DNA of 64,000 bases from Acidiferrum sp963771295. GTDB taxonomy: Bacteria; Acidobacteriota; Terriglobia; Acidiferrales; UBA7541. Below, one piece after another: positions 1 to 8,241 of this stretch. The stretch is from NCBI GenBank assembly GCA_963771295.1, contig CAVYTB010000014.1, forward strand, positions 682,001-746,000. The letters run 5' to 3'. The translations under genes and the position numbers were made by a program. Under the pieces are notes generated by a model. It was given only the letters and a program-made list of their open reading frames with translations. It searched no databases and had not been told where the DNA came from. The first letter of the stretch is position 1; each line of letters opens with the position of its first letter.

Positions 1-863
1 TCCGCCGGAAGCGCGTGGCAACCCAGGCAGAGCAGATTGACCTGCGTTTGCTGCAGCATTCTTTGATTCGTCGACCCGTGGGGCGTATGGCAAATTACGC
101 AACCCTCGATTTTTGCCTCATGCTGATACACAAACGGGCCTTGTTTCTCTGAATGGCATTTGTAGCAGACTTCATCGCCCGAAGCGCTGGTACGCAGCTG
201 CTTTGGCCGGAAAGTTCCGTGCGGACTATGGCAGTCGTTGCATTGGATAAGGCCCTCATTCACGCGATGATGGAATGGTCGAGCGAACTGGGCGCGAACT
301 TCCATGTGGCAGCCGTAGCACAACGTGGGTGGTTTTCCCGTGAGCATGAACTCAGACTCTTTGGCGAAATGGGGGGAATGGCAGTCGATGCAGCCGACGC
401 CATTTGCCAAGTGGGCCGAGCGATCAAAATTGCCGTGCTCGTTGTCGTACTGGTGGCAGCGCAGGCAACGCGAACTGGTATCTGCAGGTGTGGCGTCTTT
501 GAACGTGAAGATTTTCGTTTTATCACCACCACCTTCGACGTGCTCCTTTCCCGGGCCGTGGCAAGCTTCGCAGCCATGCCACTCCGGTCCCTTCCTCGCG
601 TCAAGTTTCGAATCCATGGTGGTGACGAAATGGGGAGTGGTCGCGAAATTATTGTAGATGTCCTCATGGCAGGTCTTACAGGTATCAGCGCCAACGTAAA
701 GAGCAGGGTCGGTCGGCCAGGAGCTGCTTTTGCCCTGTTCAGAGTGGGGTGATTTTTTTGCTGGCGGAGTGTTTTTGTCTTGTGGTCTGGCGCAGAGCAC
801 ACAGGACAGCCCGAGCAGGGTGATGAGAAGACCTCGAATCGAGAATCTTCTGATAGGCATCAT
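1..863 (-). CDS. DmsE-like decahaem c-type cytochrome, 3' end cut by the window
   Basis: Exported multihaem electron carrier, probably part of an outer-membrane or periplasmic electron conduit of the DmsE/MtrA family. Reading leftward from two adjacent ATG codons (863 or 860; GGAG lies 4-7 bases upstream) there is a hydrophobic leader (about residues 8-26) and then nine CxxCH haem-binding motifs: CKTCH, CEACH, CLRCH, CIDCH, CYGCH, CNDCH, CYKCH, CVICH and CLGCH. The frame is open at base 1, so a tenth motif probably lies outside, as expected for a decahaem protein. Paired motifs such as CIDCH-SPH and CNDCH-SPH are typical of the family. Partner genes, such as an MtrB-like barrel, would be beyond the left edge. 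About 287 residues are visible. Confidence 0.9.
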   Translation of the reverse strand, partial: MMPIRRFSIRGLLITLLGLSCVLCARPQDKNTPPAKKSPHSEQGKSSSWPTDPALYVGADTCKTCHEDIYNNFATTPHFVTTMDSKLDARKGPEWHGCEACHGPGKEHVEGGGDKTKIFTFKDATPADTSSRCLRCHQYDNEHGNFDRSAHLANGVGCIDCHSPHFAKESEFMLTGKPPTLCYGCHMEVRAQFARPFHHRVNEGLIQCNDCHSPHGTFRPKQLRTSASGDEVCYKCHSEKQGPFVYQHEAKIEGCVICHTPHGSTNQRMLQQTQVNLLCLGCHALPA

Positions 864-1239
864 GCGACTCCTCTCGCGAGCGAAAATATCTGTTCGAGCG
901 AATCACAAGAAAAAACGGAGTAGCACTACGGTTCTTGCTGACAACGGGGGCGGAGGCTGCGCAGCAAACAAAACCTGGACTTGACTGTGTTTCAGCGAAG
1001 AAACCCGTCAAGAGCAGATAAGCTGACAAGATTCGCTGAAAGTGTCAACCAAATAAAATGAGGCTTGAGCCACGTTGCCTCTTCTCCGCTGCCGACTGCT
1101 CTCAAGTCGCATGGCGGATTGCTTCGCGGTTTCGCCGCAAATGTTGCCGTGATCAACGGGGCAGGTGCTGGCGGAGGCGCGAAGAATCTCCGGATTGTTT
1201 GGAGTTTGAGGAAGAGTTACGGTAAGTGCTTGAAAAGAT
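864..1239. other. Gene-free stretch between cytochrome start and tRNA-Gln
   Basis: Upstream region of the cytochrome gene on the minus strand and 3' flank of the tRNA. Short open frames here have no leader, motif or ribosome site I can support. I see no clear terminator or repeat. Confidence 0.5.
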
Positions 1240-1314
1240 TGGCTGGGAGACCTGGACTCGAACCAGGATAGCCAGATCCAGAGTCTGGAGTCCTACCAAT
1301 TGGACGATCTCCCA
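1240..1314 (-). tRNA. tRNA-Gln (anticodon CTG)
   Basis: The minus strand folds as a 75-nt cloverleaf. The acceptor stem is TGGGAGA/TCTCCCA followed by discriminator G and an encoded CCA. The anticodon stem is CCAGA/TCTGG around loop CTCTGGA, giving anticodon CTG (plus-strand bases 1279-1281). The T arm reads CCTGG-TTCGAGT-CCAGG. Anticodon CTG decodes CAG, hence glutamine. It stands alone between two unrelated genes. Confidence 0.95.
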
Positions 1315-1564
1315 GCGGGGAGGAAACGCAGCAGCTAAGAGGCTTTGCGCGACTGCACTTCAACCTTTTAAGAGTAAAACGGGACGGCGCGTTGCGTCAA
1401 CTCACGACGGGCGCCTTAGTGTTCAATTGCTTGTCTTAGTTGCACAAATCGTAGGCCTTTCTGCGGCTCTGAATGTATTGCGCGTGGGGGCCGGCCATGA
1501 TACTTTCCCGAAACCACATATGGGCCCCCGACTGGTGCTAAGTCCACATAAAGAGAGCAAGATC

Positions 1565-2368
1565 ATGTCCTCCCAGCGCACCTCGCGTTCCTATTCGCTA
1601 AAAATCATTTGTTTCTTGTTGGTGGTCGCGCTGCGCGTGCCTGGCAACGCCGCATTCGCGCAAGCGCCTGCGGGAGCCGGAACCGGCTCGCAACAATTAC
1701 CAGACTCTCCTCAACCGAAGAGCGACTCCAGCGGAGCGGTAGTGGGGACCACCGAGAAATTTGTCGGCTACGTGACGAATCGATCCCTGGTTTTCCCCGA
1801 TATCGCCACGACTCCGGGCTCACTGGGAGCCGGCGGCAAATTCAAGGTATTCGTGAACCAGAGTATTTCGCCGGCCTACGTTCTGGCGGCGGCCACAAGC
1901 GCCGCGGTGGATCAGGCCCGCAACGTTCCGTCGGCGTGGGGACAGGGTTGGGATGCTTACGGAGATCGCTTTGGATCAAACATGGCGAGGGCTTCGTCGA
2001 ACAGTTTTTTTGCGACATTCCTTTTTGCAACGATGTTCCATCAAGACCCGCGCTTTTTCCCGCAGAACAACCCGTCCTTTTGGTCGAGCGTGAAATATTC
2101 GGCGCAACGTTTGGTAATTACTCGAAACGACCAGGGGAACGATGTGGTCAACACCTCGGGGCTGTTGGGCCCCTTCGCCGCGGAGGGCTTGGCCAATGCC
2201 TATCTTCCGGCGTCCGAGCAAACAGCCGGAAAATCGCTGGAGCGGGTGGGGACAGACTTCGCGTGGCGCTTCGCGGGAAACATGTTTAAGGACTACTGGC
2301 CCAAAATATTCCATGATTTGGGACTGAATAGATTGAAAGTTGTGCCGGATCCGGCAAACAGCCACTAG
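1565..2368 (+). CDS. Exported protein of unknown function
   Basis: 267 residues starting at ATG 1565, preceded by a weak AAGAGAG. An earlier in-frame start would run back through the antisense of the tRNA, so it is rejected. The N-terminus is a clear signal peptide (basic start, hydrophobic core, cleavage near AFAQA around residue 33). A Pro/Ser/Gly-rich linker follows, then a domain with the segments FHQDPRFFP, SAQRLVITRND and SLERVGTDFAWRFAGNMFKDYWP. Such small exported proteins are common in Acidobacteriota genomes, but I cannot name a function. The C-terminal third is aromatic-rich and could be membrane-associated. It stands alone, convergent with the polyphosphate kinase gene. Confidence 0.75.
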   Translation: MSSQRTSRSYSLKIICFLLVVALRVPGNAAFAQAPAGAGTGSQQLPDSPQPKSDSSGAVVGTTEKFVGYVTNRSLVFPDIATTPGSLGAGGKFKVFVNQSISPAYVLAAATSAAVDQARNVPSAWGQGWDAYGDRFGSNMARASSNSFFATFLFATMFHQDPRFFPQNNPSFWSSVKYSAQRLVITRNDQGNDVVNTSGLLGPFAAEGLANAYLPASEQTAGKSLERVGTDFAWRFAGNMFKDYWPKIFHDLGLNRLKVVPDPANSH

Positions 2369-2392
2369 ACGGCGCGCTTCGAGTTCAGCGCT

Positions 2393-3292
2393 CTATTCTT
2401 TTTCAAGTTGCTTGCCCGCCTGCTTCAATTCTGCCAACTGGTCATCATTCAGCCTGGGATAGTGCAAATCCAGACTGTTCAGCGCATCCACAATCGTGGC
2501 AACCACCAGCAAACGGCTAAACCACTTATTGTCCGCGGGCACCACTACCCAGGGCGCATACTCCGTGGCGGTGTTGCGAATCATTTTTTCGTACGCGTCC
2601 ATGTAGTCGTCCCAGTATTTGCGCTCCTTGATATCCGAGCCGGAAAATTTCCAATTCTTGGCGGAATCGTCCAGTCGGGAAAGGAAACGCTTCTTCTGTT
2701 CTTCCCGGGAAACATTCAGGAAGAACTTGCGAATGGCAATGCCGTTTCGTGTCATGTACCGTTCAAATGAGTTGATATCCTCGTAGCGGTGCTTCCAAAA
2801 GTGATCGCCGCGCAGCGAATCGGGGATGCGTTGCATGTCCAGGAATTCCGGATGCACACGCACAACCAGAACTTCCTCATAGTAAGAGCGATTGAAGATG
2901 CCGATTTTCCCGCGCGGTGGTGTGCAGCGAGTGGTCCGCCACAAGAATGTGTGCGACAGTTCTTCGGTCGACGGTGCTTTAAACGAGTAGACATCCACAC
3001 CCTGCGGATTCACGCCAGACATCACGTGCTTGATGGTGCTGTCTTTGCCCGCCGCGTCCATGGCCTGAAAGATCAGCAGCAAGCCCCAACAACCTTGCGC
3101 GTACAGAACGTCCTGCAGGTCGCTGAGCATCTCAACGCCTTCCTTTAGAATTTTCTTGGCTTCAGGCTTGTCTTCGGATTTGAGGTGATGAGTATCGCCA
3201 GGGTCGTGATCTTTTAGCCGGAAATGTTTGCCAGATTCGACTACGTAGGGCTTGATGAACTTGTGAACTCTGCTGGGTTTGACCTTCGCCAT
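2393..3292 (-). CDS. PPK2-family polyphosphate:nucleotide phosphotransferase
   Basis: 299-residue cytoplasmic enzyme that transfers phosphate between polyphosphate and nucleotides. The P-loop-like motif MDAAGKDS lies at residues 78-85, the Walker-B region GIFNRSYYEEVL at 131-142 and the lid-region VRVHPEF just after, all characteristic of PPK2 rather than PPK1. The length fits a single-domain PPK2. The start ATG 3292 has GGGAGC five bases upstream. The gene is divergent from the RND efflux operon and convergent with the exported unknown protein. Whether it prefers AMP, ADP or NDP substrates cannot be decided by eye. Confidence 0.9.
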   Translation of the reverse strand: MAKVKPSRVHKFIKPYVVESGKHFRLKDHDPGDTHHLKSEDKPEAKKILKEGVEMLSDLQDVLYAQGCWGLLLIFQAMDAAGKDSTIKHVMSGVNPQGVDVYSFKAPSTEELSHTFLWRTTRCTPPRGKIGIFNRSYYEEVLVVRVHPEFLDMQRIPDSLRGDHFWKHRYEDINSFERYMTRNGIAIRKFFLNVSREEQKKRFLSRLDDSAKNWKFSGSDIKERKYWDDYMDAYEKMIRNTATEYAPWVVVPADNKWFSRLLVVATIVDALNSLDLHYPRLNDDQLAELKQAGKQLEKE

Positions 3293-3471
3293 GTTTGCTC
3301 CCGGAAAGATGCCGGCACGTCCCGAAGAACGCGGAGCGGGCGTGCTTGGTGCGGGAAAGCCGGAACTTCGTTGGCATCATGACACCGAGGTGCGGCTTGT
3401 TACAAGATGTGGCACGCCAGGGGAGGAAGGCGAAAGAAGAAAATTCGAAGCGTGGCTCAAGGGTTTGAAGA

Positions 3472-3499
3472 TTGATATTTGTCGACTTTGGTGTATGCT
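3472..3499 (+). promoter_or_regulatory. Candidate sigma-70 promoter of the RND operon
   Basis: TTGATA at 3472-3477 and TATGCT at 3494-3499 with a 16-base spacer. The predicted start is near 3506, just before the possible structured leader and about 200 bases before the adaptor gene. The match is good but not proven. Confidence 0.45.
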
Positions 3500-3511
3500 T
3501 TGGGTCGAATT

Positions 3512-3600
3512 GGGGGACAGGGTAGCCTACCTCTCGATAGCAAGTTCCGCCCCACGCGAGTCTGTCCCGCGAATTCGTCTCCACGGCAATCGTAGGAGAC
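3512..3600 (+). promoter_or_regulatory. Possible structured 5' leader of the RND efflux operon
   Basis: Nested complementary segments can form a three-way junction: GGGACAG (3514-3520) with CTGTCCC (3562-3568), enclosing GGTA/TACC (3521-3524/3528-3531) and CTCG/CGAG (3533-3536/3557-3560). A separate hairpin pairs GTCTCC (3577-3582) with GGAGAC (3595-3600). A small stem AAGATT-TTGC-AATCTT follows at 3643-3658. I could not match this to a known riboswitch class. It could be an attenuator, a ligand-binding leader, or chance pairing in GC-rich DNA. Confidence 0.35.
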
Positions 3601-3708
3601 TTGGCCACTCGGATGAACGTTCCAGGTCACGCTCCTATTTGGAAGATTTTGCAATCTTGGTTCTACGATTTAACTCAAATTTTAGAATTCAGCTGTTCAG
3701 GAATTCCT

Positions 3709-4986
3709 ATGTTTATGACTAAACGTTTGACGATATCGAGTAGGGGCGACTCGCCTCAAAAAGTGGCAGCGCAGATCCGTTGCGTATTTCCGGCACTGGT
3801 TGCCCTGCTGCTCGCCACGACCCTTTTGTCGGGCTGCGGCGAGGAGAAAAAAGCGGAAGCGGCCGCTCCAGACGTCGAAGTCGTGCAGGTAGTGCAGAAA
3901 GATGTGCCCATCGTGCGGCAGTGGGTGGCGACACTAACCGGAAAGGTCAATGCGCAGATTCGCGCGCAAGTGGCTGGCTACCTGATGAGCCAGAGCTATC
4001 AAAACGGAGCGTATGTGAAGAAGGGAACGCCACTCTTTCAGCTTGACCCGCGAACATTTCAGGCCGCGGTGGAACAGGCCAAGGGCGTTCTGGAACAAGC
4101 CAAGGGCGATTTGGCCCGCGCAGTGGCGCAACAGGGCAAGACGCAGCAGGATGTGAACCGTTACACGCCACTGGCGGCCCAAGGCGCGATCAGCAAACAA
4201 GAACTGGATGACGCAATTCAGAACAACCTGTCGTCGTTGGCTCAGGTGGAAGCCGCGAAAGCAGCGATAGCGTCGGCGCAAGCGTCGCTCGACGGGGCTA
4301 AATTGAACCTCGGATTTACAACCATTACCGCCCCAATCGATGGCGTGGCTGGAATCGCCAATGGACAAGTGGGCGATTTTATCAGCCCCCAGAGCGGAAA
4401 TGCGCTCACCACGATTTCCGCGGTGAATCCAATCCTGGTGAACTTCACGCCCAGCGAGCAGGATTATTTGCGGGCCAAGCGCGAGATGTTAAGGGCCGAC
4501 GAGACCGAGGAACATGGTCTCGGAAGATTGGTGTGGGAACTGCAACTCACCGATGGCACCATCTATCCGCTCAAAGGCAAATTTTATGCTCTGGATCGTC
4601 AGGTGGACATCAGCACGGGCGCCATTTTGATGCAAATCGAATTCCCTAATCCCAATAATTTCTTGCGGCCCGGCGGGTTTGGAAATATCCGCACCGTTGC
4701 GCGTATCGATAAAAACGCTTTGCTCGTCCCACAGCGCGCCGTCAGTGATGTGCAGAGCAAATTCCTGGTTGCCGTCGTCGGAAACGACAATAAAGTGGCC
4801 ATTCGCCCAGTGACCGTGGGCGAAAAAACTGGCAGCGAGTGGATTATCTCTGACGGCTTGAAACCAGGAGACCGCGTCGTCGCTGAAGGAATTCAGAAAG
4901 TGAAGGACGGGCAGCAGGTTAACCCGAAGCCGTACCAGTCAAGCTCCACAACGGCTTCTGAATCGAGCAAGGGAACTTCCAACTAA
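3709..4986 (+). CDS. RND efflux periplasmic adaptor lipoprotein
   Basis: 425-residue membrane-fusion protein linking an inner-membrane RND pump to an outer-membrane channel. The N-terminus has a lipoprotein signal with lipobox LLSGC (Cys about residue 43). A barrel-sandwich half follows (VNAQIRAQVAGYL), then an alpha-helical hairpin rich in Gln/Ala (VEQAKGVLEQAKGDLARAVAQQ and on), the second half (TTITAPIDGVAGIANGQVG) and the beta-barrel and membrane-proximal domains. ATG 3709 is chosen because AGGAA lies five bases upstream; a longer frame from 3601 would start inside the leader. The pump gene follows after nine bases. Family: HlyD/AcrA-like. Confidence 0.93.
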   Translation: MFMTKRLTISSRGDSPQKVAAQIRCVFPALVALLLATTLLSGCGEEKKAEAAAPDVEVVQVVQKDVPIVRQWVATLTGKVNAQIRAQVAGYLMSQSYQNGAYVKKGTPLFQLDPRTFQAAVEQAKGVLEQAKGDLARAVAQQGKTQQDVNRYTPLAAQGAISKQELDDAIQNNLSSLAQVEAAKAAIASAQASLDGAKLNLGFTTITAPIDGVAGIANGQVGDFISPQSGNALTTISAVNPILVNFTPSEQDYLRAKREMLRADETEEHGLGRLVWELQLTDGTIYPLKGKFYALDRQVDISTGAILMQIEFPNPNNFLRPGGFGNIRTVARIDKNALLVPQRAVSDVQSKFLVAVVGNDNKVAIRPVTVGEKTGSEWIISDGLKPGDRVVAEGIQKVKDGQQVNPKPYQSSSTTASESSKGTSN

Positions 4987-4995
4987 GCGGGAGCC

Positions 4996-7900
4996 ATGTA
5001 CAAATTCTTTATTGAACGACCGATCGTGTCCATGGTGATCGCAGCCATCATGGTGATTGTAGGCGCTGTCGCGGTGCTTGGACTGCCGACGGCCCAATTC
5101 CCCAACATCGCCGATCCACAAATTCAGATCCTCGCCACGTATGTGGGCGCCGATGCGCTAACCGTAGAACAGTCCGTCGCCACTCCGATTGAGCAGCAGA
5201 TGAGCGGCGTGGACAACATGGAATACATGTACTCGTTGAACGCCAACAACGGCTCAACGACCTTGACGGTGGACTTCAACATCAAGACGGACGCCAGCAC
5301 TGATCAGATTTTGGCGCAGATGCGGCAGAGTCAGGCTGCTTCGCAACTCCCGGCGGCCGTCAACAGTTTTGGCGTAACGGTGCAAAAGTCCACCATGGCG
5401 CCAATGATGCTCTTTGACCTTTATTCTCCCAACGGGACCTATGACTCCCGTTTCCTTGCCAACTACACCTATATCAATCTCAAGGATGGCCTGACGCAGG
5501 TGCCTGGGATCGCCAGCGTTTCAGTCTTTGGCGCAGGGCAGTACGCCATGCGCATCTGGGTGAAGCCCGACCAGCTCGCAAAGCTGCAGGTCACCGTGCC
5601 GGACATCATCAACGCCATCCAGGTGCAAAACAATGTGAACCCCGCAGGACAAATCGGAGGGGAACCCGTGCCGCCGGGGCAGGAATACACCTACGCCGTG
5701 CGCGCTCAAGGACGTCTGGTCTCCGAGCAGGAGTTTGGTGAGATTGTTGTGCGGGCTCGCCCTGACGGTTCGGTGCTTCGTCTGAGAGATGTGGCGCGCA
5801 TCGAATTGGGCGCTCAGGTGTACAACATGATGGGCCGTTTGGATGGCAAGCCTTCCGCAGTCATTGCCGTCTACCAACTGCCCGGTTCCAACGCAGTAGC
5901 TGCCGCCAAGGGCGTAATTGCCTACATGGAGGAACAGAAGAAGAGCTTTCCTCCGGGGCTGGATTACGTCACGGCGCTGGATACCACTCTCCCTGTAACC
6001 GAAGGCATTAAAGAAATCGAGCACACCCTGCTTGAGGCATTGGTACTCGTTATTCTCGTCGTGTACATCTTTCTTCAGGGCTGGCGCGCCACTCTCATTC
6101 CCCTGCTAGCGGTGCCCGTGTCGCTGATCGGCACGTTCATGGTGTTTCCGCTGCTGGGTTTTTCTGTCAATACCCTGTCGCTATTTGGCCTTGTCTTGGC
6201 CATCGGCTTGGTCGTTGACGACGCCATCGTGGTTGTGGAGGCGGTGGAACACCACATTGAACATGGGCTCTCACCCAAAGACGCCGCCATGAAAGCAATG
6301 GAAGAGGTTTCCGCGCCGGTTATCGGCATTGCCGTCATTCTCTCTGCTGTGTTCATTCCTACGGCCTTCGTTCCCGGAATCACCGGGCGTTTATATCAGC
6401 AATTCGCCGTGACCATCGCCGTTTCGGTGATTTTCTCTGCTTTCAACGCTCTGACGCTCAGCCCAGCGCTTTCGGCATTGCTTCTTCGGCCTAAAAAGGA
6501 ATCTCGTGGCCCTCTGGGAAAATTCTTTGCGTGGTTCAATCGGGTATTCACTTCCGCAACCAATCGCTACGTAACTTTATGCCGCTTCTTCATCCACAAA
6601 CTGTCATTTGCAATCATCCTGCTCATCGGTTTCACCGTCCTCGCCGGATTTTCAGGAAGTAAGCTGCCGGCCAGTTTCCTGCCCGACGAGGACCAGGGCT
6701 ATGTTTTCGTTGTCCAGCAGTTGCCGAATGCTTCCTCTCTGCAACGAACTTCTGCGGCGGCGGAAAAAGTGGAAGATATCCTGATGAAAACGCCGGGCAT
6801 CGCCCATGTCACCACGGTGATTGGCTACAGTATGTTGAGCGGCGTTCAGAATACCTACAGCACTTTCTTCTGGGTCACATTCAAACCTTGGCATGAACGG
6901 ACTGCCAAGGAAGAGCAATACATGGATTTGCTCATGCACCTGAATGATGTTCTGGGAAAGCTTCCCGAAGGCGTCACCGTGGCTTTCCCGCCACCGGCTA
7001 TTCCCGGAGTCGGCGCTTCCGGTGGCGTGACCTATGTATTGGAAGACCGAGGCGGGCGCGATGTCGAATTCCTTGCCGCGCAAACGAAGAAATTTATGGA
7101 GGCGGCAAGCAAACGGCCGGAGATAGCTCGTATTTTCACTACTAGCCTCCCATCCGTGCCTCAAGTGTACGCGAAGGTCGATCGCGACAAGGTCATCACT
7201 CAGGGCGTGCAATTAAAGGATGTATATGGAACGCTGCAGACCTTTATGGGCGGCGCGTTCATCAACTATTTCAACCGCTTCGGCCGCCAGTGGCAGGTGT
7301 ATACGCAGGCAGAAGGGGCTTACCGCACACGCGCCGAGAACCTCGGCCAGTTCTACGTCCGCAATTTGAATGGGAACATGGTCCCGCTCTCGGCGGTCAC
7401 CTCCGTTCAGAACGCCAGTGGACCGGAATTCACCATGCGATTTAACCTTCATCGCGCTTCACAGATCAACGCAACCGCTGCGCGAGGATTTAGTTCTGAG
7501 CAGGCGATGCGCGCCCTTGAACAGGTCTATGCCCAGACCATGCCCACAGGAATGGGTTTCGATTACATGGGCATGTCATTCCAGGAAGAAAAGGCTTCAC
7601 AAGGGGTATCGCCATTCGCGATTTTCGGGTTGTCACTCTTATTCGCGTTCCTGATTCTCGCCGCACTTTATGAAAGCTGGACATTGCCGTTCAGCGTTCT
7701 GTTGAGCGTGCCGATCGCCGTGTTCGGCGCTTTTGCGACTCTATTGGTTCGCCGAATGATCGACCTGCTCGTTTTCAAGCAATACACGGGACTCGGCCTT
7801 GAGAACAACGTCTACGCGCAGATCGGCCTGGTGATGCTGATTGGCTTGGCCGCTAAAAATGCGATTCTGATCGTCGAATTCGCGAAAGCCGGGTATGAAA

Positions 7901-8214
7901 AGGGCGAGTCACTCTCCGATGCGGCTCTTGAAGGCGCCCGCTTGCGTCTGCGTCCGATTTTGATGACCTCATTTGCCTTCATTCTGGGTTGTGTACCGCT
8001 TTGGCGCGCCACCGGGTCGGGTGCCGTATCCCGTCAGGTAATGGGTACTGCGGTAATCGGCGGAATGACCGCTGCCAGCGTTATCGCCATTTTCATCATT
8101 CCGGCACTGTTCTACATGATTGAACGGCTCGGAGGAGCAAGAGTCGAAGGACTTAAGACCGCGCAACCGGGCACGCCCGGCTTGGCGCCGCCCACCCCCG
8201 GCCATGCCGATTGA
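4996..8214 (+). CDS. RND multidrug efflux permease (HAE1 family, AcrB-like)
   Basis: 1,072-residue proton-driven inner-membrane pump. The start MYKFFIERPIVSMVIA gives the first membrane helix, and twelve helices in two halves with two large periplasmic loops are evident. The proton-relay residues are present: Asp408-Asp409 in helix 4 (GLVVDDAIVVVEA) and Lys954 in helix 10 (GLAAKNAILIVEF). The motif GxSVNTLSLFGLVLAIGLVVDDAI is family-typical. It sits between its adaptor and outer-membrane channel, so the operon encodes a complete tripartite pump. Substrates are unknown. No local repressor gene is visible, so regulation may act through the leader or a distant regulator. Confidence 0.95.
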   Translation: MYKFFIERPIVSMVIAAIMVIVGAVAVLGLPTAQFPNIADPQIQILATYVGADALTVEQSVATPIEQQMSGVDNMEYMYSLNANNGSTTLTVDFNIKTDASTDQILAQMRQSQAASQLPAAVNSFGVTVQKSTMAPMMLFDLYSPNGTYDSRFLANYTYINLKDGLTQVPGIASVSVFGAGQYAMRIWVKPDQLAKLQVTVPDIINAIQVQNNVNPAGQIGGEPVPPGQEYTYAVRAQGRLVSEQEFGEIVVRARPDGSVLRLRDVARIELGAQVYNMMGRLDGKPSAVIAVYQLPGSNAVAAAKGVIAYMEEQKKSFPPGLDYVTALDTTLPVTEGIKEIEHTLLEALVLVILVVYIFLQGWRATLIPLLAVPVSLIGTFMVFPLLGFSVNTLSLFGLVLAIGLVVDDAIVVVEAVEHHIEHGLSPKDAAMKAMEEVSAPVIGIAVILSAVFIPTAFVPGITGRLYQQFAVTIAVSVIFSAFNALTLSPALSALLLRPKKESRGPLGKFFAWFNRVFTSATNRYVTLCRFFIHKLSFAIILLIGFTVLAGFSGSKLPASFLPDEDQGYVFVVQQLPNASSLQRTSAAAEKVEDILMKTPGIAHVTTVIGYSMLSGVQNTYSTFFWVTFKPWHERTAKEEQYMDLLMHLNDVLGKLPEGVTVAFPPPAIPGVGASGGVTYVLEDRGGRDVEFLAAQTKKFMEAASKRPEIARIFTTSLPSVPQVYAKVDRDKVITQGVQLKDVYGTLQTFMGGAFINYFNRFGRQWQVYTQAEGAYRTRAENLGQFYVRNLNGNMVPLSAVTSVQNASGPEFTMRFNLHRASQINATAARGFSSEQAMRALEQVYAQTMPTGMGFDYMGMSFQEEKASQGVSPFAIFGLSLLFAFLILAALYESWTLPFSVLLSVPIAVFGAFATLLVRRMIDLLVFKQYTGLGLENNVYAQIGLVMLIGLAAKNAILIVEFAKAGYEKGESLSDAALEGARLRLRPILMTSFAFILGCVPLWRATGSGAVSRQVMGTAVIGGMTAASVIAIFIIPALFYMIERLGGARVEGLKTAQPGTPGLAPPTPGHAD

Positions 8215-8241
8215 TCCGGAGGAAACGAAACGGAGAATCAT

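Noticed and set aside
153..802. Overlapping 180- to 199-codon frames on both strands near the left end
   Set aside because: They overlap the decahaem cytochrome frame, whose nine CxxCH motifs leave no doubt which frame is coding.
1226..1564. N-terminal extension of the exported protein gene
   Set aside because: It would read through the antisense of tRNA-Gln; the signal peptide begins at ATG 1565.
3512..3600. Match to a known riboswitch class (cyclic-di-GMP, guanidine, fluoride)
   Set aside because: Core motifs of these classes were not found; only the pairing pattern is reported.
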